Shown one piece after another: positions 46,848 through 56,294 of a DNA stretch of 64,000 bases (its first letter is position 1; each line of letters opens with the position of its first letter). Under the pieces are notes generated by a model. The model was not told the origin of the DNA. It was given only the letters and a program-made list of their open reading frames with translations, and did no database searches. The stretch is taken from positions 1-64,000 of the forward strand of contig CALVBP010000002.1 of assembly GCA_944325825.1 (NCBI GenBank), in the 5' to 3' direction. The translations under genes and the position numbers were made by a program. This stretch comes from Candidatus Gastranaerophilales bacterium. Lineage in GTDB: Bacteria; Cyanobacteriota; Vampirovibrionia; Gastranaerophilales; Gastranaerophilaceae.

Positions 46848-48212
46848 ATGACAGATAAAGAAGAAATGGGAGCATCACTCTTTTCAAGAACACTGGATAT
46901 TATGGAAAATGATCCGCTTGAAGAATTCTTCGCTCTCAATATGGGTGATTTTGTATCCGAATACCTGATTTCAGAAGAGTTAGCTAATAAAATCGGCAAG
47001 GATGTTAAAGATAAAACCACAAGATTAAAATCCCAGCTCAAAGAACTGGTTTCCATATATTCATTGAATAATACTCTTTGCGTGCTTGGATTTGATTCTC
47101 AGGATGAGTATGTGGTCTATAATTCTATTGCTAAAACTCTTACTCAAATTCTTGATGTTGATGCCTGCCATATCTATCTTACGAACGAATTTACACGTGG
47201 TTTGAACTTCGATGACAAATTTTTAGGCCTTGTGGGTTCTTCAATAGATTTTGATGAAGATATTTATGCTAAAAAACTCGGTTACTCCAAAGATGATAAA
47301 TCAATTGTAGTAAAAGCTTTTAATACTTTAGAAAAAGTTCAAATTAAGAATGTAAGTGAAATTGATAATTTTATTCCCAAATATGAACTCAGAGAGTTTG
47401 ATGTTAAATCTCTAGCCGTTGTTCCTATGCACAATAATGCTTACGTTGTAGGTGTAATAGTTATTGAAAACTATAAAGAAAAAACAATAAAAAAAGCATA
47501 TATGAACCTTTTAGAAACAATCGCAAGACTTTTCGGAACATCTATGCATCTTCAAAAAACCATTGAAACGGCTGAAGAATTAATCAATGATGACGGAGTT
47601 TTACCGGAAGAACTTCAGCATATGAGAGCTGAACTTACCGCCCTTATCGGTGATTTAGGCACACAGCAGCAAGCGTTTGTTGAAAGACTGGCAAAAGCTG
47701 TTGATGAAAAAGGCCAGTATAAGGTTGCACACTCTCAAAACACGGCAGAACTTTCAAGAAAACTATGCAAACAGCTTGGCTTGAACGAAAAAACAACAGA
47801 TTTGGTATATTATGCGGGTCTTTTGCAGAATATCGGGAAAATTACTCTGCCGGAATCACTGTTTACCAACAAGGGTAAGCTTTCAAAAGAAGATTGGGAA
47901 AAACTCCAGAACCATCCGAATGTCGGAGTTAACCTTTTGATGAATATAAATTTCCTCTCAGAAGTTATTCCGTATATCCATTATCATAAAGAGCGCTGGG
48001 ACGGCAGGGGCGAGCCGGAAGGCTTGAGCGGAAATTCTATCCCGTTCGGGTCACGAATTATTGCCGTAGCGGATGCTTATACAGCCATGACTTCAGATAG
48101 GTCATACCGTGATGCAATGTCTAAAGAAGAAGCGCTTAAGATTATGAAAGAAGAAGCCGGAGTTAAGTGGGATCCGGATGTTGTTAACGCTTTGTTCGAA
48201 GTGTTGAAATAG
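46848..48212 (+). CDS. GAF-like plus degenerate HD-GYP domain protein
   Basis: A 454-residue protein. A GAF-like sensor domain lies at about 65-230, then a short coiled segment, then an HD-GYP fold at about 285-450. The catalytic H-D is replaced by Q-N (LLQNIGKI), the second-shell HHE reads HYHKE and G-Y-P reads G-E-P (GRGEPEGL). The other scaffold positions (AHSQNTAELS, HPNVG, ADAYTAMTSDRSYR) are intact. It probably lacks cyclic-di-GMP hydrolysis and may be a sensor or regulator. AAGGAAACGG precedes the ATG. Confidence 0.85.
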   Translation: MTDKEEMGASLFSRTLDIMENDPLEEFFALNMGDFVSEYLISEELANKIGKDVKDKTTRLKSQLKELVSIYSLNNTLCVLGFDSQDEYVVYNSIAKTLTQILDVDACHIYLTNEFTRGLNFDDKFLGLVGSSIDFDEDIYAKKLGYSKDDKSIVVKAFNTLEKVQIKNVSEIDNFIPKYELREFDVKSLAVVPMHNNAYVVGVIVIENYKEKTIKKAYMNLLETIARLFGTSMHLQKTIETAEELINDDGVLPEELQHMRAELTALIGDLGTQQQAFVERLAKAVDEKGQYKVAHSQNTAELSRKLCKQLGLNEKTTDLVYYAGLLQNIGKITLPESLFTNKGKLSKEDWEKLQNHPNVGVNLLMNINFLSEVIPYIHYHKERWDGRGEPEGLSGNSIPFGSRIIAVADAYTAMTSDRSYRDAMSKEEALKIMKEEAGVKWDPDVVNALFEVLK

Positions 48213-48226
48213 GTGTAATTGAAATG

Positions 48227-48261
48227 CAGCGGCGAGCAAATCTTAGATTTGCCCGCCGCTG
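48227..48261. terminator. Terminator between the convergent HD-GYP genes
   Basis: Arms 48227-48241 and 48247-48261 pair at 14 of 15 positions (GC-rich core GCGGCG) with a 5-base loop. T-rich sequence follows. Confidence 0.8.
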
Positions 48262-48287
48262 TTTATTTCGGCTATATATTTAATCTG

Positions 48288-49037
48288 TTATACTGCTCTT
48301 TCCAGTGCGTTGTATACTTCTTGCGAAATTATGCCTTTGTTTACGTCTTCTCTCATTACTTCAAGAGCTTCTTCTCTTGAAAGAGCTTCTTTATAACTTC
48401 TTTTTTCTCTTAAAGCTGCATATTTATCAGCAGCATTAAGTATTTGGGTATCAATTCCATAAACGAAACCGTCATTTATAGCCGGATATCCGGTTCCATG
48501 GGGGGTCTGATGGTGATATTTTACAAGACCCAATGCATTTTCGCTAAGGTTTTTGTCTTTTAAAAGTTCATATCCCAATTCAGAATGAAGATTCATAATC
48601 TCACGTTCTTTTTCGGTTAATTGTCCTGCTTTATTTAATATTGAATCCGGAATTAAAACTTTACCGTAGTCATGGAATAATGCTGCCTGTTGAATATCGG
48701 GAAGATTTGCTTCTCTTTTTAATTCTTGCGGAAGAGCCGAATAAATTTTTGCAGCTGTAACACGTGTATCTTGCAAGTGACCCTGCTTAAGCTTGTTAAG
48801 TTCTTCTATATTTACTTTTGGCTGAATATTATATTGATTCAAAAGCTCTTTAATTCTTGGATTAGATTTAATTTCAGCTTCAATTTGAGCTTTTGTTCCA
48901 AAATTTTCGTACAGCGGATTGCTGGTAAATGTATCTTTAGAAGGGGTGCTATACGGAGCATAGACACCTGATGCGCTTTTGAATTGCACCTTCGGAAGAT
49001 TTATATTAAATTGCGGGATATTGTAATTAAATTCCAT
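48288..49037 (-). CDS. HD-GYP domain phosphodiesterase with tagged N-terminus
   Basis: A 249-residue protein with an intact HD-GYP domain: LFHDYGKVLIPDSILNK (near 125), NLHSELGYELL, KYHHQTPHGTGYP (near 180) and AADKYAALREKRSY. The family hydrolyses cyclic di-GMP. The N-terminus has no sensor domain; instead MEFNYNIPQF ... KVQFKSASG carries the shared x-F-K tag (F19). It is convergent with the degenerate paralogue, with a terminator between them. No clear ribosome-binding site. Confidence 0.82.
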   Translation of the reverse strand: MEFNYNIPQFNINLPKVQFKSASGVYAPYSTPSKDTFTSNPLYENFGTKAQIEAEIKSNPRIKELLNQYNIQPKVNIEELNKLKQGHLQDTRVTAAKIYSALPQELKREANLPDIQQAALFHDYGKVLIPDSILNKAGQLTEKEREIMNLHSELGYELLKDKNLSENALGLVKYHHQTPHGTGYPAINDGFVYGIDTQILNAADKYAALREKRSYKEALSREEALEVMREDVNKGIISQEVYNALERAV

Positions 49038-49286
49038 TCAACCACTACACTTTAAATAAACTACACTATAGTTCTATAAAGTATTTTTTTAATGAGAAAT
49101 TGATTAAAATAAAAAATATGTTAACAAAAATTTACGTTTGTAATTAAGTTATTAAACTTTTCAGGCGTCTTTTCGCTGCTAATTATTAACTGCTAACCAA
49201 TTTCCATTGTGCGGTATTAAAATTAATATAAATATACCATGCTTTTTAAAAAATCTTCTGTATAATTAAAATAAGGGAGAAAGAGC
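49038..49286. other. AT-rich intergenic region between the HD-GYP and TPR-glycosyltransferase genes
   Basis: It contains a TATAAT at 49261-49266 shortly before the GGGAG ribosome-binding site of the next gene, a candidate -10. Nothing else is recognisable. Confidence 0.35.
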
Positions 49287-50765
49287 ATGCCTACAGTAAA
49301 TGACATTATAAACATAGGATTTTCGCTCCAGCAGGATGGAAAACTTGATGAAGCTGAAAACGCATATATAGAAGCTTTAAAACTTGGAAGCGAAAATGCT
49401 GAGGTTTTTAATCTTATGGGAGTTTTAAAACTGCAGCAGAATGATGTTCCGAAAGCTCTTGAGTGGGTTACAAAAGCTCTGGAAGTTCATCCTTGTGAAT
49501 ATTTTTACGAAACTTATTTTCAAACCTGCATAAGAGGCAGAATGTACCAGAATATAGCAGATTGTGAATCTACTATTATGAAAACATATCCGAAGAGTTT
49601 TTCACTGCTTTTTAATCTGGCACTTGCATTCAAAAACCTTAAACAAAACAAAAAAGCTATTGAATATTATGACAAAGCATTAAAAATAGATCCCGCTTCT
49701 TTTCAAGCCTGGTTTAATCTCGCACACCTATACAGCGTTGAAGGTGAATGTAAAAATGCTGTTTCCGCTCTTAAAATCTGCAAAAAACTTAAACCTAAAG
49801 ATGAAGATACCGAATACTTTTTATCAATCGCTCTTATGAGAATAAAGGATTATAAAAACGGACTAAAATATTTTGAAAACAGGTTATGTAAAAAAACAGC
49901 CGTTGCTCTGCAAGAAAAAACCTATCCTCATCTTGCATCTTCCGATAAGCTCTGGAAAGGCGAAAATATTAAAAACAAATCTATCTTTGTATATTTCGAA
50001 GCTGGTTTTGGAGACGTAATTATGTTTTCAAGATATCTTCCTTTATTGAAAAAGAAGTGTAAAAAATTAATATTTTACCCTCAAAAACCTTTGGTACCTC
50101 TCTTTGAAACAAGCGGTCTCGGGATAGATGAACTCATTGAAGGTTATATTCCTGAATCACATCTGGATTTTGATGTTCATGCACCCTTGTTATCGCTGCC
50201 TTACCTTTTAGGTTTAAAAGGGGAACGTGTTTTTGCATATCCGGAAGGATATCTCGCTGCAAATGAAAAGCTTAAGGAAGAATACAGGGAAAAATACTTT
50301 AATAATGATAAATTTAAAATTGGCATAAAATGGCAGGGAAATACATATTATGATAAGGACAGAGTACTCCCTGCAGAAGCCTTTTCTCCATTAATTGAAC
50401 TAAAAGGAACTCATTTCTATTCTTTCCAAACTTTTGAAGGTTCGGAAGAAACAAAAAAACTCACAGAAAAATACAGCAACGTAACTGACATAGGTTCTGA
50501 GCTTATTGATTTCGGACAGACCGCCGCTGCTTTGAGTAATCTGGATTTGGTTATCTGTAATGATACTTCTCTTGCTCACCTTGCCGGCGCTTTGGGAATT
50601 CCATGCCTTGTCATGCTTCCGTGGGAAGTAGACTGGAGATGGCATGATAACCTGAAAAAATGTGACTGGTATGACAGCATAAAACTTTACCGCCAGAAAA
50701 CCAACGGAGACTGGAACGGTGTTATTGAGGAAATAAAAGAAGAACTGGAAAAATTACTTTCCTAA
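49287..50765 (+). CDS. TPR protein fused to a GT9-like glycosyltransferase domain
   Basis: A 492-residue protein. TPR units run from about residue 5 to 205 (for example ALAFKNLKQNKKAIEYYDKA). A C-terminal glycosyltransferase-like domain covers about 230-490, with FEAGFGDVIMFSRYLPLL, KIGIKWQGN and VICNDTSLAHLAGALGIP. The last motif resembles the heptosyltransferase-family nucleotide-sugar pocket. Proteins of this layout are usually linked to glycosylation of proteins or envelope glycans. No sugar or acceptor can be named. GGGAG precedes the ATG. Confidence 0.8.
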   Translation: MPTVNDIINIGFSLQQDGKLDEAENAYIEALKLGSENAEVFNLMGVLKLQQNDVPKALEWVTKALEVHPCEYFYETYFQTCIRGRMYQNIADCESTIMKTYPKSFSLLFNLALAFKNLKQNKKAIEYYDKALKIDPASFQAWFNLAHLYSVEGECKNAVSALKICKKLKPKDEDTEYFLSIALMRIKDYKNGLKYFENRLCKKTAVALQEKTYPHLASSDKLWKGENIKNKSIFVYFEAGFGDVIMFSRYLPLLKKKCKKLIFYPQKPLVPLFETSGLGIDELIEGYIPESHLDFDVHAPLLSLPYLLGLKGERVFAYPEGYLAANEKLKEEYREKYFNNDKFKIGIKWQGNTYYDKDRVLPAEAFSPLIELKGTHFYSFQTFEGSEETKKLTEKYSNVTDIGSELIDFGQTAAALSNLDLVICNDTSLAHLAGALGIPCLVMLPWEVDWRWHDNLKKCDWYDSIKLYRQKTNGDWNGVIEEIKEELEKLLS

Positions 50766-51563
50766 AGCGTGAGCTTTTTCGGCAGTGCTTTTTATAACGT
50801 CATAAAACATCCGCTCAGAGTTTTCTTCTTCCATACAATCAACCCCCACACGGGTGCAGCCGCCTTTAGTCGCTACATTTGAAATCAACTCTTCCATTGA
50901 AATTGTTCTGTTAAGAGCCATCTTTGCAGAACCGATTGCGGTTTGAATGCTTAGCAACAAAGATTTTTCGTAATCCAGACCCAATTTTTCGCCCGCACGC
51001 GCAATATCATTTATAACTTTATAGAAAAATGCCGGCCCTGAACCTGAAATCGCAGTAACTATATCGATTTGAGACTCTTCTACAATAATACATCTGCCTA
51101 TTGTGGAAAGCATTTTTTGTATGTATTCCAAATCCTCAACCTTTGCAGATTTTCCGCCGCAAATTCCGCTCATACCTTCTCCTACAAGGGCAGGAGTGTT
51201 AGGCATAACTCTTATTACACGACTGTTTTGAGGAAGATTCGATTCTATAAAGCCTGTGGTTACGCCTGCTGCAATTGATACAACAAGTTTTTGCGGAGTA
51301 ATTAGAGGGGAAATTTCTTTCAGCACATCTTCCACCTGATTAGGTTTCGTTGCAATAAATATAATATCAGAAGTCTCTACAAGCGGTTTATTATTGAGAA
51401 TAATTTTTATTCCTAAATCTTTTGACTTTTCTTCAACCCCTTCAGTTTCGGCTTGAGTTGCAATAAGATGTTCCGGCTTAGTAAAACCGCTTTTGATAAG
51501 CCCTTTAATAATGGCACTTGCCATTTTACCCGAACCAATAAAACCTATATTATATTCTTGCAT
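50754..51563 (-). CDS. proC: Pyrroline-5-carboxylate reductase
   Basis: A 269-residue NAD(P)-dependent enzyme for the last step of proline synthesis. The nucleotide site is IGFIGSGKMASAIIKGL (N-terminus), with RVMPNTPALVGEGMS near 120, SGSGPAFFY near 168 and the C-terminal ATKGGCTRVGVDCMEE. AAGGAG precedes the ATG. It overlaps the end of the TPR-glycosyltransferase by 12 bases tail to tail. Confidence 0.95.
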   Translation of the reverse strand: MQEYNIGFIGSGKMASAIIKGLIKSGFTKPEHLIATQAETEGVEEKSKDLGIKIILNNKPLVETSDIIFIATKPNQVEDVLKEISPLITPQKLVVSIAAGVTTGFIESNLPQNSRVIRVMPNTPALVGEGMSGICGGKSAKVEDLEYIQKMLSTIGRCIIVEESQIDIVTAISGSGPAFFYKVINDIARAGEKLGLDYEKSLLLSIQTAIGSAKMALNRTISMEELISNVATKGGCTRVGVDCMEEENSERMFYDVIKSTAEKAHALGK

Positions 51564-51660
51564 AATAACTTCTCCTTATTTTACGGATTTATTATAGCAT
51601 AAAACTGCATTCTCTTTTCTTTTTCTTGACCCGAAAGAAATCAAATGAGATAATCAAAAT

Positions 51661-52530
51661 ATGAATTATTATAGAAAGTACACACCTTATTTATTCATAC
51701 TTCCTGCCGCTGCAGTATTAATTGTGTTCTTTTTTATTCCGTTCTTCCAAACTTTCGGATTGAGTTTTTTTGATTATTCATCAAGTATTTACCATCCCTC
51801 ATTTTGCGGAATTGATAATTACATAAAACTTTTTAAAGAACCTGTTTTTTACAAAGTTATGTTTAATACTTTTATGTATCTTGTAATAGCAGTACCTTTC
51901 CTTGTAACATTCCCGCTTTTTCTTGCCGTTTTAATTAATCAAAAAATAAGAGGTATAACTCTTTATAAAATTATACTTTACCTTCCGGTCATTGTATCAA
52001 TAGTTGTTGCAGCAATTGCATTTAAGTGGCTTTATGCAACACAAGGAGTTTTAAACTATCTATTATCTTTATTTCATATAAATTCTATAGGGTGGCTTAC
52101 TGATACCGATTGGGCGCTGTTTTCCGTTGCGGTTGTTACAATATGGAAAGGTATAGGATATTATATGATGATATATCTTGCCTCGTTAATGAGTGTACCT
52201 CAAGACCTGTACGAGGCCTGCGACATTGACGGTGCAAATTTCTGGCAAAAACATTTTACGGTAACGATTCCTCATATTATGCCTACAATTGCTCTCGTCT
52301 CCACAATAAGCACAATTTCAGCAATGAAAGTTTTTGCTGAAATTTATGTAATGACAAAGGGAGGACCTTTGAATTCTTCTAAAACAATTGTTTATTATAT
52401 ATATGAACGTGCTTTTGAGAATTTGGATTTAGGCTATGCATCAGCCCTTGCTGTTATATTACTGATTGTAGTTATGATTTTTTCTTTAATAAATATTTTG
52501 TGCTTTGAACGGAATAAATATAATGAGTGA
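51661..52530 (+). CDS. ABC sugar-type transporter permease (MalF/UgpA family)
   Basis: A 289-residue membrane protein with six helices. The EAA loop reads YEACDIDGANFWQKHFTVTI (near 180), which docks onto an ATPase. Homologues import sugars or glycerol phosphates with a binding protein, a second permease and an ATPase. None of these is next to it, so it is an orphan component in this window; partners must be elsewhere. No strong ribosome-binding site. Confidence 0.88.
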   Translation: MNYYRKYTPYLFILPAAAVLIVFFFIPFFQTFGLSFFDYSSSIYHPSFCGIDNYIKLFKEPVFYKVMFNTFMYLVIAVPFLVTFPLFLAVLINQKIRGITLYKIILYLPVIVSIVVAAIAFKWLYATQGVLNYLLSLFHINSIGWLTDTDWALFSVAVVTIWKGIGYYMMIYLASLMSVPQDLYEACDIDGANFWQKHFTVTIPHIMPTIALVSTISTISAMKVFAEIYVMTKGGPLNSSKTIVYYIYERAFENLDLGYASALAVILLIVVMIFSLINILCFERNKYNE

Positions 52531-52575
52531 GGGTAAATAAGTAAAGAGGCTAATAGAGTATAAGAGGTTAAAATC

Positions 52576-53625
52576 TTGAAAATACTTGTAATAACAGATT
52601 TATATCCTGTAAAAGCGGAAGAAAAATATACTCCCCGCACTATTGAAGCTTTTGTAAAAAGCTGGGAAAAACAAGGGCATGAGGTTAAAATTATTAAACC
52701 TAACTTTCTTCTGAACTCATTTTTAAGGAAAAAACCTTTTTACAAAACAGGCACATACGGAAAAATTAAAAATATAAACTTTTTGCTTCCATTTTTAAAA
52801 GTTCCTGCGCTTGAGTATAAACCCGATATTATTCTGGCTCATATGCCGTCAGGGCTGATTTATGCAAACCGTTTAAACCTTCCTTTCTGTGCTGCCGTAC
52901 ACAATTCCGATTTAGAAGTTTTGACCGGTCCGATTTATAAAATTTATTTTAGAACAGAACTAGAAAAAGCTTATAGAAATGCTGACAAAATCTTTGCCCG
53001 CTCTGAAGTATTAAAAAGAAAGTTTTTAAAATTGTACCCGCAATACGAAAACAAAACTTTTACAGCACCGTCGGGAATTAATGAAAATATTATCATAAAA
53101 AGAGAATGGTATGGAAAAGACAAAATAAAAGTTTTAACCTGCGGACAATTTATAAAAAGAAAAAATCTTGATAAAGTTATAAAAGCCTGCCAAAACTTTA
53201 ATAATATTGAATTAACGGTAATCGGGTCAGGAAAACTGGAAAAAGAATTAAAAAAAATTTCACCCGCAGTAAGATTTACCGGACAAATTCCGCATAAAAG
53301 CGTACTTGAAATAATGAGAGCATCCGATATTTTTGTCCTTCCGAGTATAAATGAAACTTTCGGCATGGTTTATTTGGAAGCGATGGCATCAGGATGTATA
53401 ACTGTCTGCACAAAAGATGACGGTATAGACGGAATAATAAGAGACGAAATAAATGGTTTTGTCACCACACCGGATGTTTCCGGGATTAAAAACTGTCTTG
53501 AAAGAATCCTTGAATATACTTCAAAACAAGATATACTGGATAATTCTTATAATACAATTTTGAATTATACATCGGATAGAACTGCCGAAAGCTACCTGAG
53601 TTTAGCATATGCTGCTAGCCCTTAA
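52576..53625 (+). CDS. GT4-family glycosyltransferase
   Basis: A 349-residue GT-B glycosyltransferase. The N-terminal domain begins MKILVITDLYPVKAEEKYTP. The donor-binding domain has VLTCGQFIKRKNLDKVIKA near 190 and the E-x7-E motif in PSINETFGMVYLEAMASG near 255. It likely transfers a sugar to an envelope glycan or lipid. The start is TTG, supported by AAGAGG about 8 bases upstream and by homologous starts of the family; no ATG is nearby. Confidence 0.85.
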   Translation: MKILVITDLYPVKAEEKYTPRTIEAFVKSWEKQGHEVKIIKPNFLLNSFLRKKPFYKTGTYGKIKNINFLLPFLKVPALEYKPDIILAHMPSGLIYANRLNLPFCAAVHNSDLEVLTGPIYKIYFRTELEKAYRNADKIFARSEVLKRKFLKLYPQYENKTFTAPSGINENIIIKREWYGKDKIKVLTCGQFIKRKNLDKVIKACQNFNNIELTVIGSGKLEKELKKISPAVRFTGQIPHKSVLEIMRASDIFVLPSINETFGMVYLEAMASGCITVCTKDDGIDGIIRDEINGFVTTPDVSGIKNCLERILEYTSKQDILDNSYNTILNYTSDRTAESYLSLAYAASP

Positions 53626-53726
53626 CTACAATGTATTAATTTCTATATCCTGTCTTTAAAAACTAGACAAAATGGTAATTTATGTTCATACATAACACAT
53701 TACAATTTCTGTATGGAGATTGTGTT

Positions 53727-54038
53727 ATGGAAAACTTTCAGAACAAATACTTAGAGATAAAAAATATTAACAAAGATATAGTTAACTGGGTTGAAGATAT
53801 TGCAGAAGAAAATAACTGCCGTGTAGAGAGAAAAGAATGGAAAAGCAAATATAACAGCTATGTTGTCTATGATTATGAACCGTTCTGCTCGGAAGGCTTT
53901 GAAATTAATCTTCTTTTAAGTTCATTTGATATTTCATATCTAAACTTTATAAAATATCTTTATAATGAAAAACTTAGTACTATAGAATATTTAGATAACT
54001 GCGCAAAAATATCGTCAATCAAAAATTATATTGTCTGA
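53727..54038 (+). CDS. Small orphan protein, 103 residues
   Basis: Unknown. The ATG at 53727 follows a GGAG; an upstream ATG would add a hydrophobic stretch without a ribosome-binding site. Composition is charged, rich in Asn, Tyr, Glu and Lys, with a probable alpha/beta fold and no membrane segment. It runs up to the hairpin before dapL and may be cotranscribed with it. Confidence 0.55.
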   Translation: MENFQNKYLEIKNINKDIVNWVEDIAEENNCRVERKEWKSKYNSYVVYDYEPFCSEGFEINLLLSSFDISYLNFIKYLYNEKLSTIEYLDNCAKISSIKNYIV

Positions 54039-54056
54039 ACCCGGAATTAGTTATAT

Positions 54057-54087
54057 AATATCCTCATATATTTTTTATGAGGATATT
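54057..54087 (+). promoter_or_regulatory. Hairpin that buries the dapL ribosome-binding site
   Basis: A perfect 12-bp stem (54057-54068 with 54076-54087, loop of 7 bases). The GAGGAT Shine-Dalgarno (54079-54084) lies in the 3' arm and the dapL ATG begins at 54091. A T-run follows, so the structure could also act as a weak terminator. Confidence 0.6.
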
Positions 54088-54090
54088 TTT

Positions 54091-55329
54091 ATGTTGGAAT
54101 TTTTTAATGATTATGTTCAATCCCTTGAAACATATATTATGTTTAGAATAAAAGAAACTGTGGCAAAGATTACACCGGAGTTAAATGCAAAAGGAAGAGC
54201 ACCTATTTCTTTATCAATGGGAGCCCCGACAGATACACCTCCGGAGCTTGCCATTAACTCTTTAAAGAAAGCTCTTGATAAAAAAGGTGTGCATACATAT
54301 TCTACTCCAAAGGGTGAAAAATTCCTGCGTGAAGCTATTGCGCTTCGGATGAAGAATCGTTTCGGGGTTGAATTAAATCCCGATACCGAAATCTTCTCCC
54401 TGATTGGTTCAAAAGAAGGACTTGCAAACTTTATAAGAATTCTTATTAATCCGACAACAAATGATAAAGAAAAAGAAATAATAATGGTTCCCGATCCGGG
54501 ATATGCTTCCTATAAAGAAATGGTAAAAGTCTCAGGGGGATATGCTTATCCTGTTGCTTTAACACCAGAAAATAACTTTATGCCGGATATGGAAAAGGTA
54601 TGGGAAAAATTTATTAATGAAGGTCATAATCCTGAAAAAGTTAAAGCCTTTTTAATCAATTACCCAAATAATCCTTTAGGCGCAACCGCAACAAAAGAAT
54701 ATTTTGAAAACCTTGTCAAATTCTGTAAAAAGCATCACATTTTATTAATCTCTGATGCTGCATACGTTGATATGTATTTCAAACCCGAACTTAAGCCGAT
54801 GAGCATACTGGAAATAGAAGGTGCTAAAGATATTGCAGTAGAATTTTTTAGTTTTTCAAAACCATATGCAATGACCGGCTGGAGATTGGGATGGATATGC
54901 GGGAATCCGGAAGCTGTGAAGATTTTCGGGAAACTCAAATCCACATTGGATTCCGGAATTTTTAAAGCTTTACAAATAGCCTGTGCTGAGATTCTAAACT
55001 CTGAAGAGGGAAATGAATATATTGAAAAATCAAATAAAGAATTCAAAAAAAGACAGCAGGTTTTCGTAGAAGGATTAAAGGAATTGGGCTGGGGAGAATT
55101 CAATGTTCCTGATGCAACATTTTATTTATGGCTTCCCATTCCGCCAAGATACAAAAATTCTGTTGAATTTACAGACGATTTAATGTATAAATCCGGAGTC
55201 ATAGCAGTTCCGGGGCGTGCCTTCGGTGAATACGGCGACAGATTTTTCCGTGCATCAATTGTTTGTCCGGAAGATGAACTAAAAGAAGCTATCAGAAGAA
55301 TGAAGGAAGACGGATTTTACTTTAACTAG
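54091..55329 (+). CDS. dapL: LL-diaminopimelate aminotransferase-like class I PLP enzyme
   Basis: A 412-residue fold-type I aminotransferase. Key motifs are LIGSKEGLANFI near 112, NYPNNPLGATA near 190 and the PLP lysine in FSFSKPYAMTGWRLGW near 257. DapL converts tetrahydrodipicolinate directly to LL-DAP, bypassing the succinylase or acetylase steps. With dapA and a DNPR-type murE in the same window this is coherent, but a generic aspartate aminotransferase is not excluded. The ATG at 54091 has GAGGAT 7 bases upstream, inside a hairpin. Confidence 0.78.
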   Translation: MLEFFNDYVQSLETYIMFRIKETVAKITPELNAKGRAPISLSMGAPTDTPPELAINSLKKALDKKGVHTYSTPKGEKFLREAIALRMKNRFGVELNPDTEIFSLIGSKEGLANFIRILINPTTNDKEKEIIMVPDPGYASYKEMVKVSGGYAYPVALTPENNFMPDMEKVWEKFINEGHNPEKVKAFLINYPNNPLGATATKEYFENLVKFCKKHHILLISDAAYVDMYFKPELKPMSILEIEGAKDIAVEFFSFSKPYAMTGWRLGWICGNPEAVKIFGKLKSTLDSGIFKALQIACAEILNSEEGNEYIEKSNKEFKKRQQVFVEGLKELGWGEFNVPDATFYLWLPIPPRYKNSVEFTDDLMYKSGVIAVPGRAFGEYGDRFFRASIVCPEDELKEAIRRMKEDGFYFN

Positions 55330-55360
55330 CAAAAAAAGTTTTTAGATGTTTTCTGGTAAA
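55328..55360 (+). promoter_or_regulatory. Sequence resembling promoters A and B before the 55386 orphan
   Basis: It begins GCAAAAAAAGTTTTTAGA and continues with TTTT and GTAAAC, matching the shared block of promoters A and B at most positions. The -10-equivalent hexamer is poor (TTTCTG), so the function is uncertain. Confidence 0.35.
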
Positions 55361-55385
55361 CAGGTTAACTATTCAGGAGTATTGT

Positions 55386-56048
55386 ATGAAAATTCAACCG
55401 GCAGGAATCCAAAATCAATATAAAGGAAATTCGTCTTTAAATTTTAAATCATGTTATCCGGTAACTTATTGGGTTGCAGAAAGTAACGGAAGCTATGCTC
55501 CGGCAATAAGTATTGATTTGGTAAAAAAATTACAAGGAATCGTCGTAAGATTTTTAAATTCCAAGAACGGTAAATATACCGGCGCAAAAGATACAATATG
55601 CCGAAAAGTTAAAAGTTTTATATCGTCGGTTGACAAAGACTATAGAAATACCGACAGAGTTCGTTCTTTCTATAATAAATACGGAAATAATAAAAACGAC
55701 AAGGAACCTTTATCATATTTAATAACCGGGCTTGATGCGCAATATTTTGATTTATCATACGGACAGCCGATAGGTGCGGCAAAAGTCTCTACCGGCTTAA
55801 ACGGTTTTAACAGTTCTGCTGAACAAAATTTAGCTTTAGGAGATTATTATAACGGCGGGCTTAATTTTGTAAAGAAAAGAGCAAAGGAATTTTGTGATAT
55901 CAATAAAATGCCGTATGGTCTGCATGTTAAACTGGAAGCTGCCAGAACAAAAACAGGCAAGATTAAGGATTACATAATAAAAGATATGAAATTTTTTCCG
56001 GAAAAAGGTCCTCAAAACCCGTTTGAAAAAATTAAGGGTAATATATAG
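55386..56048 (+). CDS. Orphan protein with M-K-I-Q ... N-F-K tag
   Basis: A 220-residue protein of unknown function. The N-terminus MKIQPAGIQNQYKG ... SLNFKS contains the shared tag at F20-K21. The remainder is basic with Tyr/Asn/Lys-rich segments and no signal peptide or membrane helix. CAGGAG precedes the ATG. Its upstream sequence resembles the promoters at 42294 and 43166. Confidence 0.65.
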   Translation: MKIQPAGIQNQYKGNSSLNFKSCYPVTYWVAESNGSYAPAISIDLVKKLQGIVVRFLNSKNGKYTGAKDTICRKVKSFISSVDKDYRNTDRVRSFYNKYGNNKNDKEPLSYLITGLDAQYFDLSYGQPIGAAKVSTGLNGFNSSAEQNLALGDYYNGGLNFVKKRAKEFCDINKMPYGLHVKLEAARTKTGKIKDYIIKDMKFFPEKGPQNPFEKIKGNI

Positions 56049-56108
56049 ACAAAATTTAGTGTAAGTCTTGACTAAAAAAAATCAGCATGTAATATATTTT
56101 TATACCAA

Positions 56109-56180
56109 GCGGGGGTAATTCAGTGGTAGAATGCCTCCTTGCCAAGGAGGATGTCGCGAGTTCGAGCCTCGTCTCCCGCT
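56109..56180 (+). tRNA. tRNA-Gly (GCC anticodon)
   Basis: A complete cloverleaf. The acceptor stem GCGGGGG pairs with CTCCCGC, followed by discriminator T. The anticodon stem CCTCC/GGAGG encloses TTGCCAA, with anticodon GCC at 56141-56143; the T loop TTCGAGC is canonical. CCA is not encoded. A terminator follows directly. Confidence 0.97.
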
Positions 56181-56216
56181 AATAAAAAAGAGTCCTGAAA
56201 TGGGCTCTTTTTTATT
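56181..56216 (+). terminator. Terminator of tRNA-Gly
   Basis: Arms 56181-56195 and 56202-56216 pair over 15 bases with one G-U pair, loop TGAAAT, and the 3' arm itself supplies the T-run. Confidence 0.85.
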
Positions 56217-56294
56217 AGCTGTGTAATAGCAGCGAAAAAACGCCTTTGCGAGTTGCGTGAGCGAGCTGAGGCTGGAGCATTTTTGCAAAGTGTT

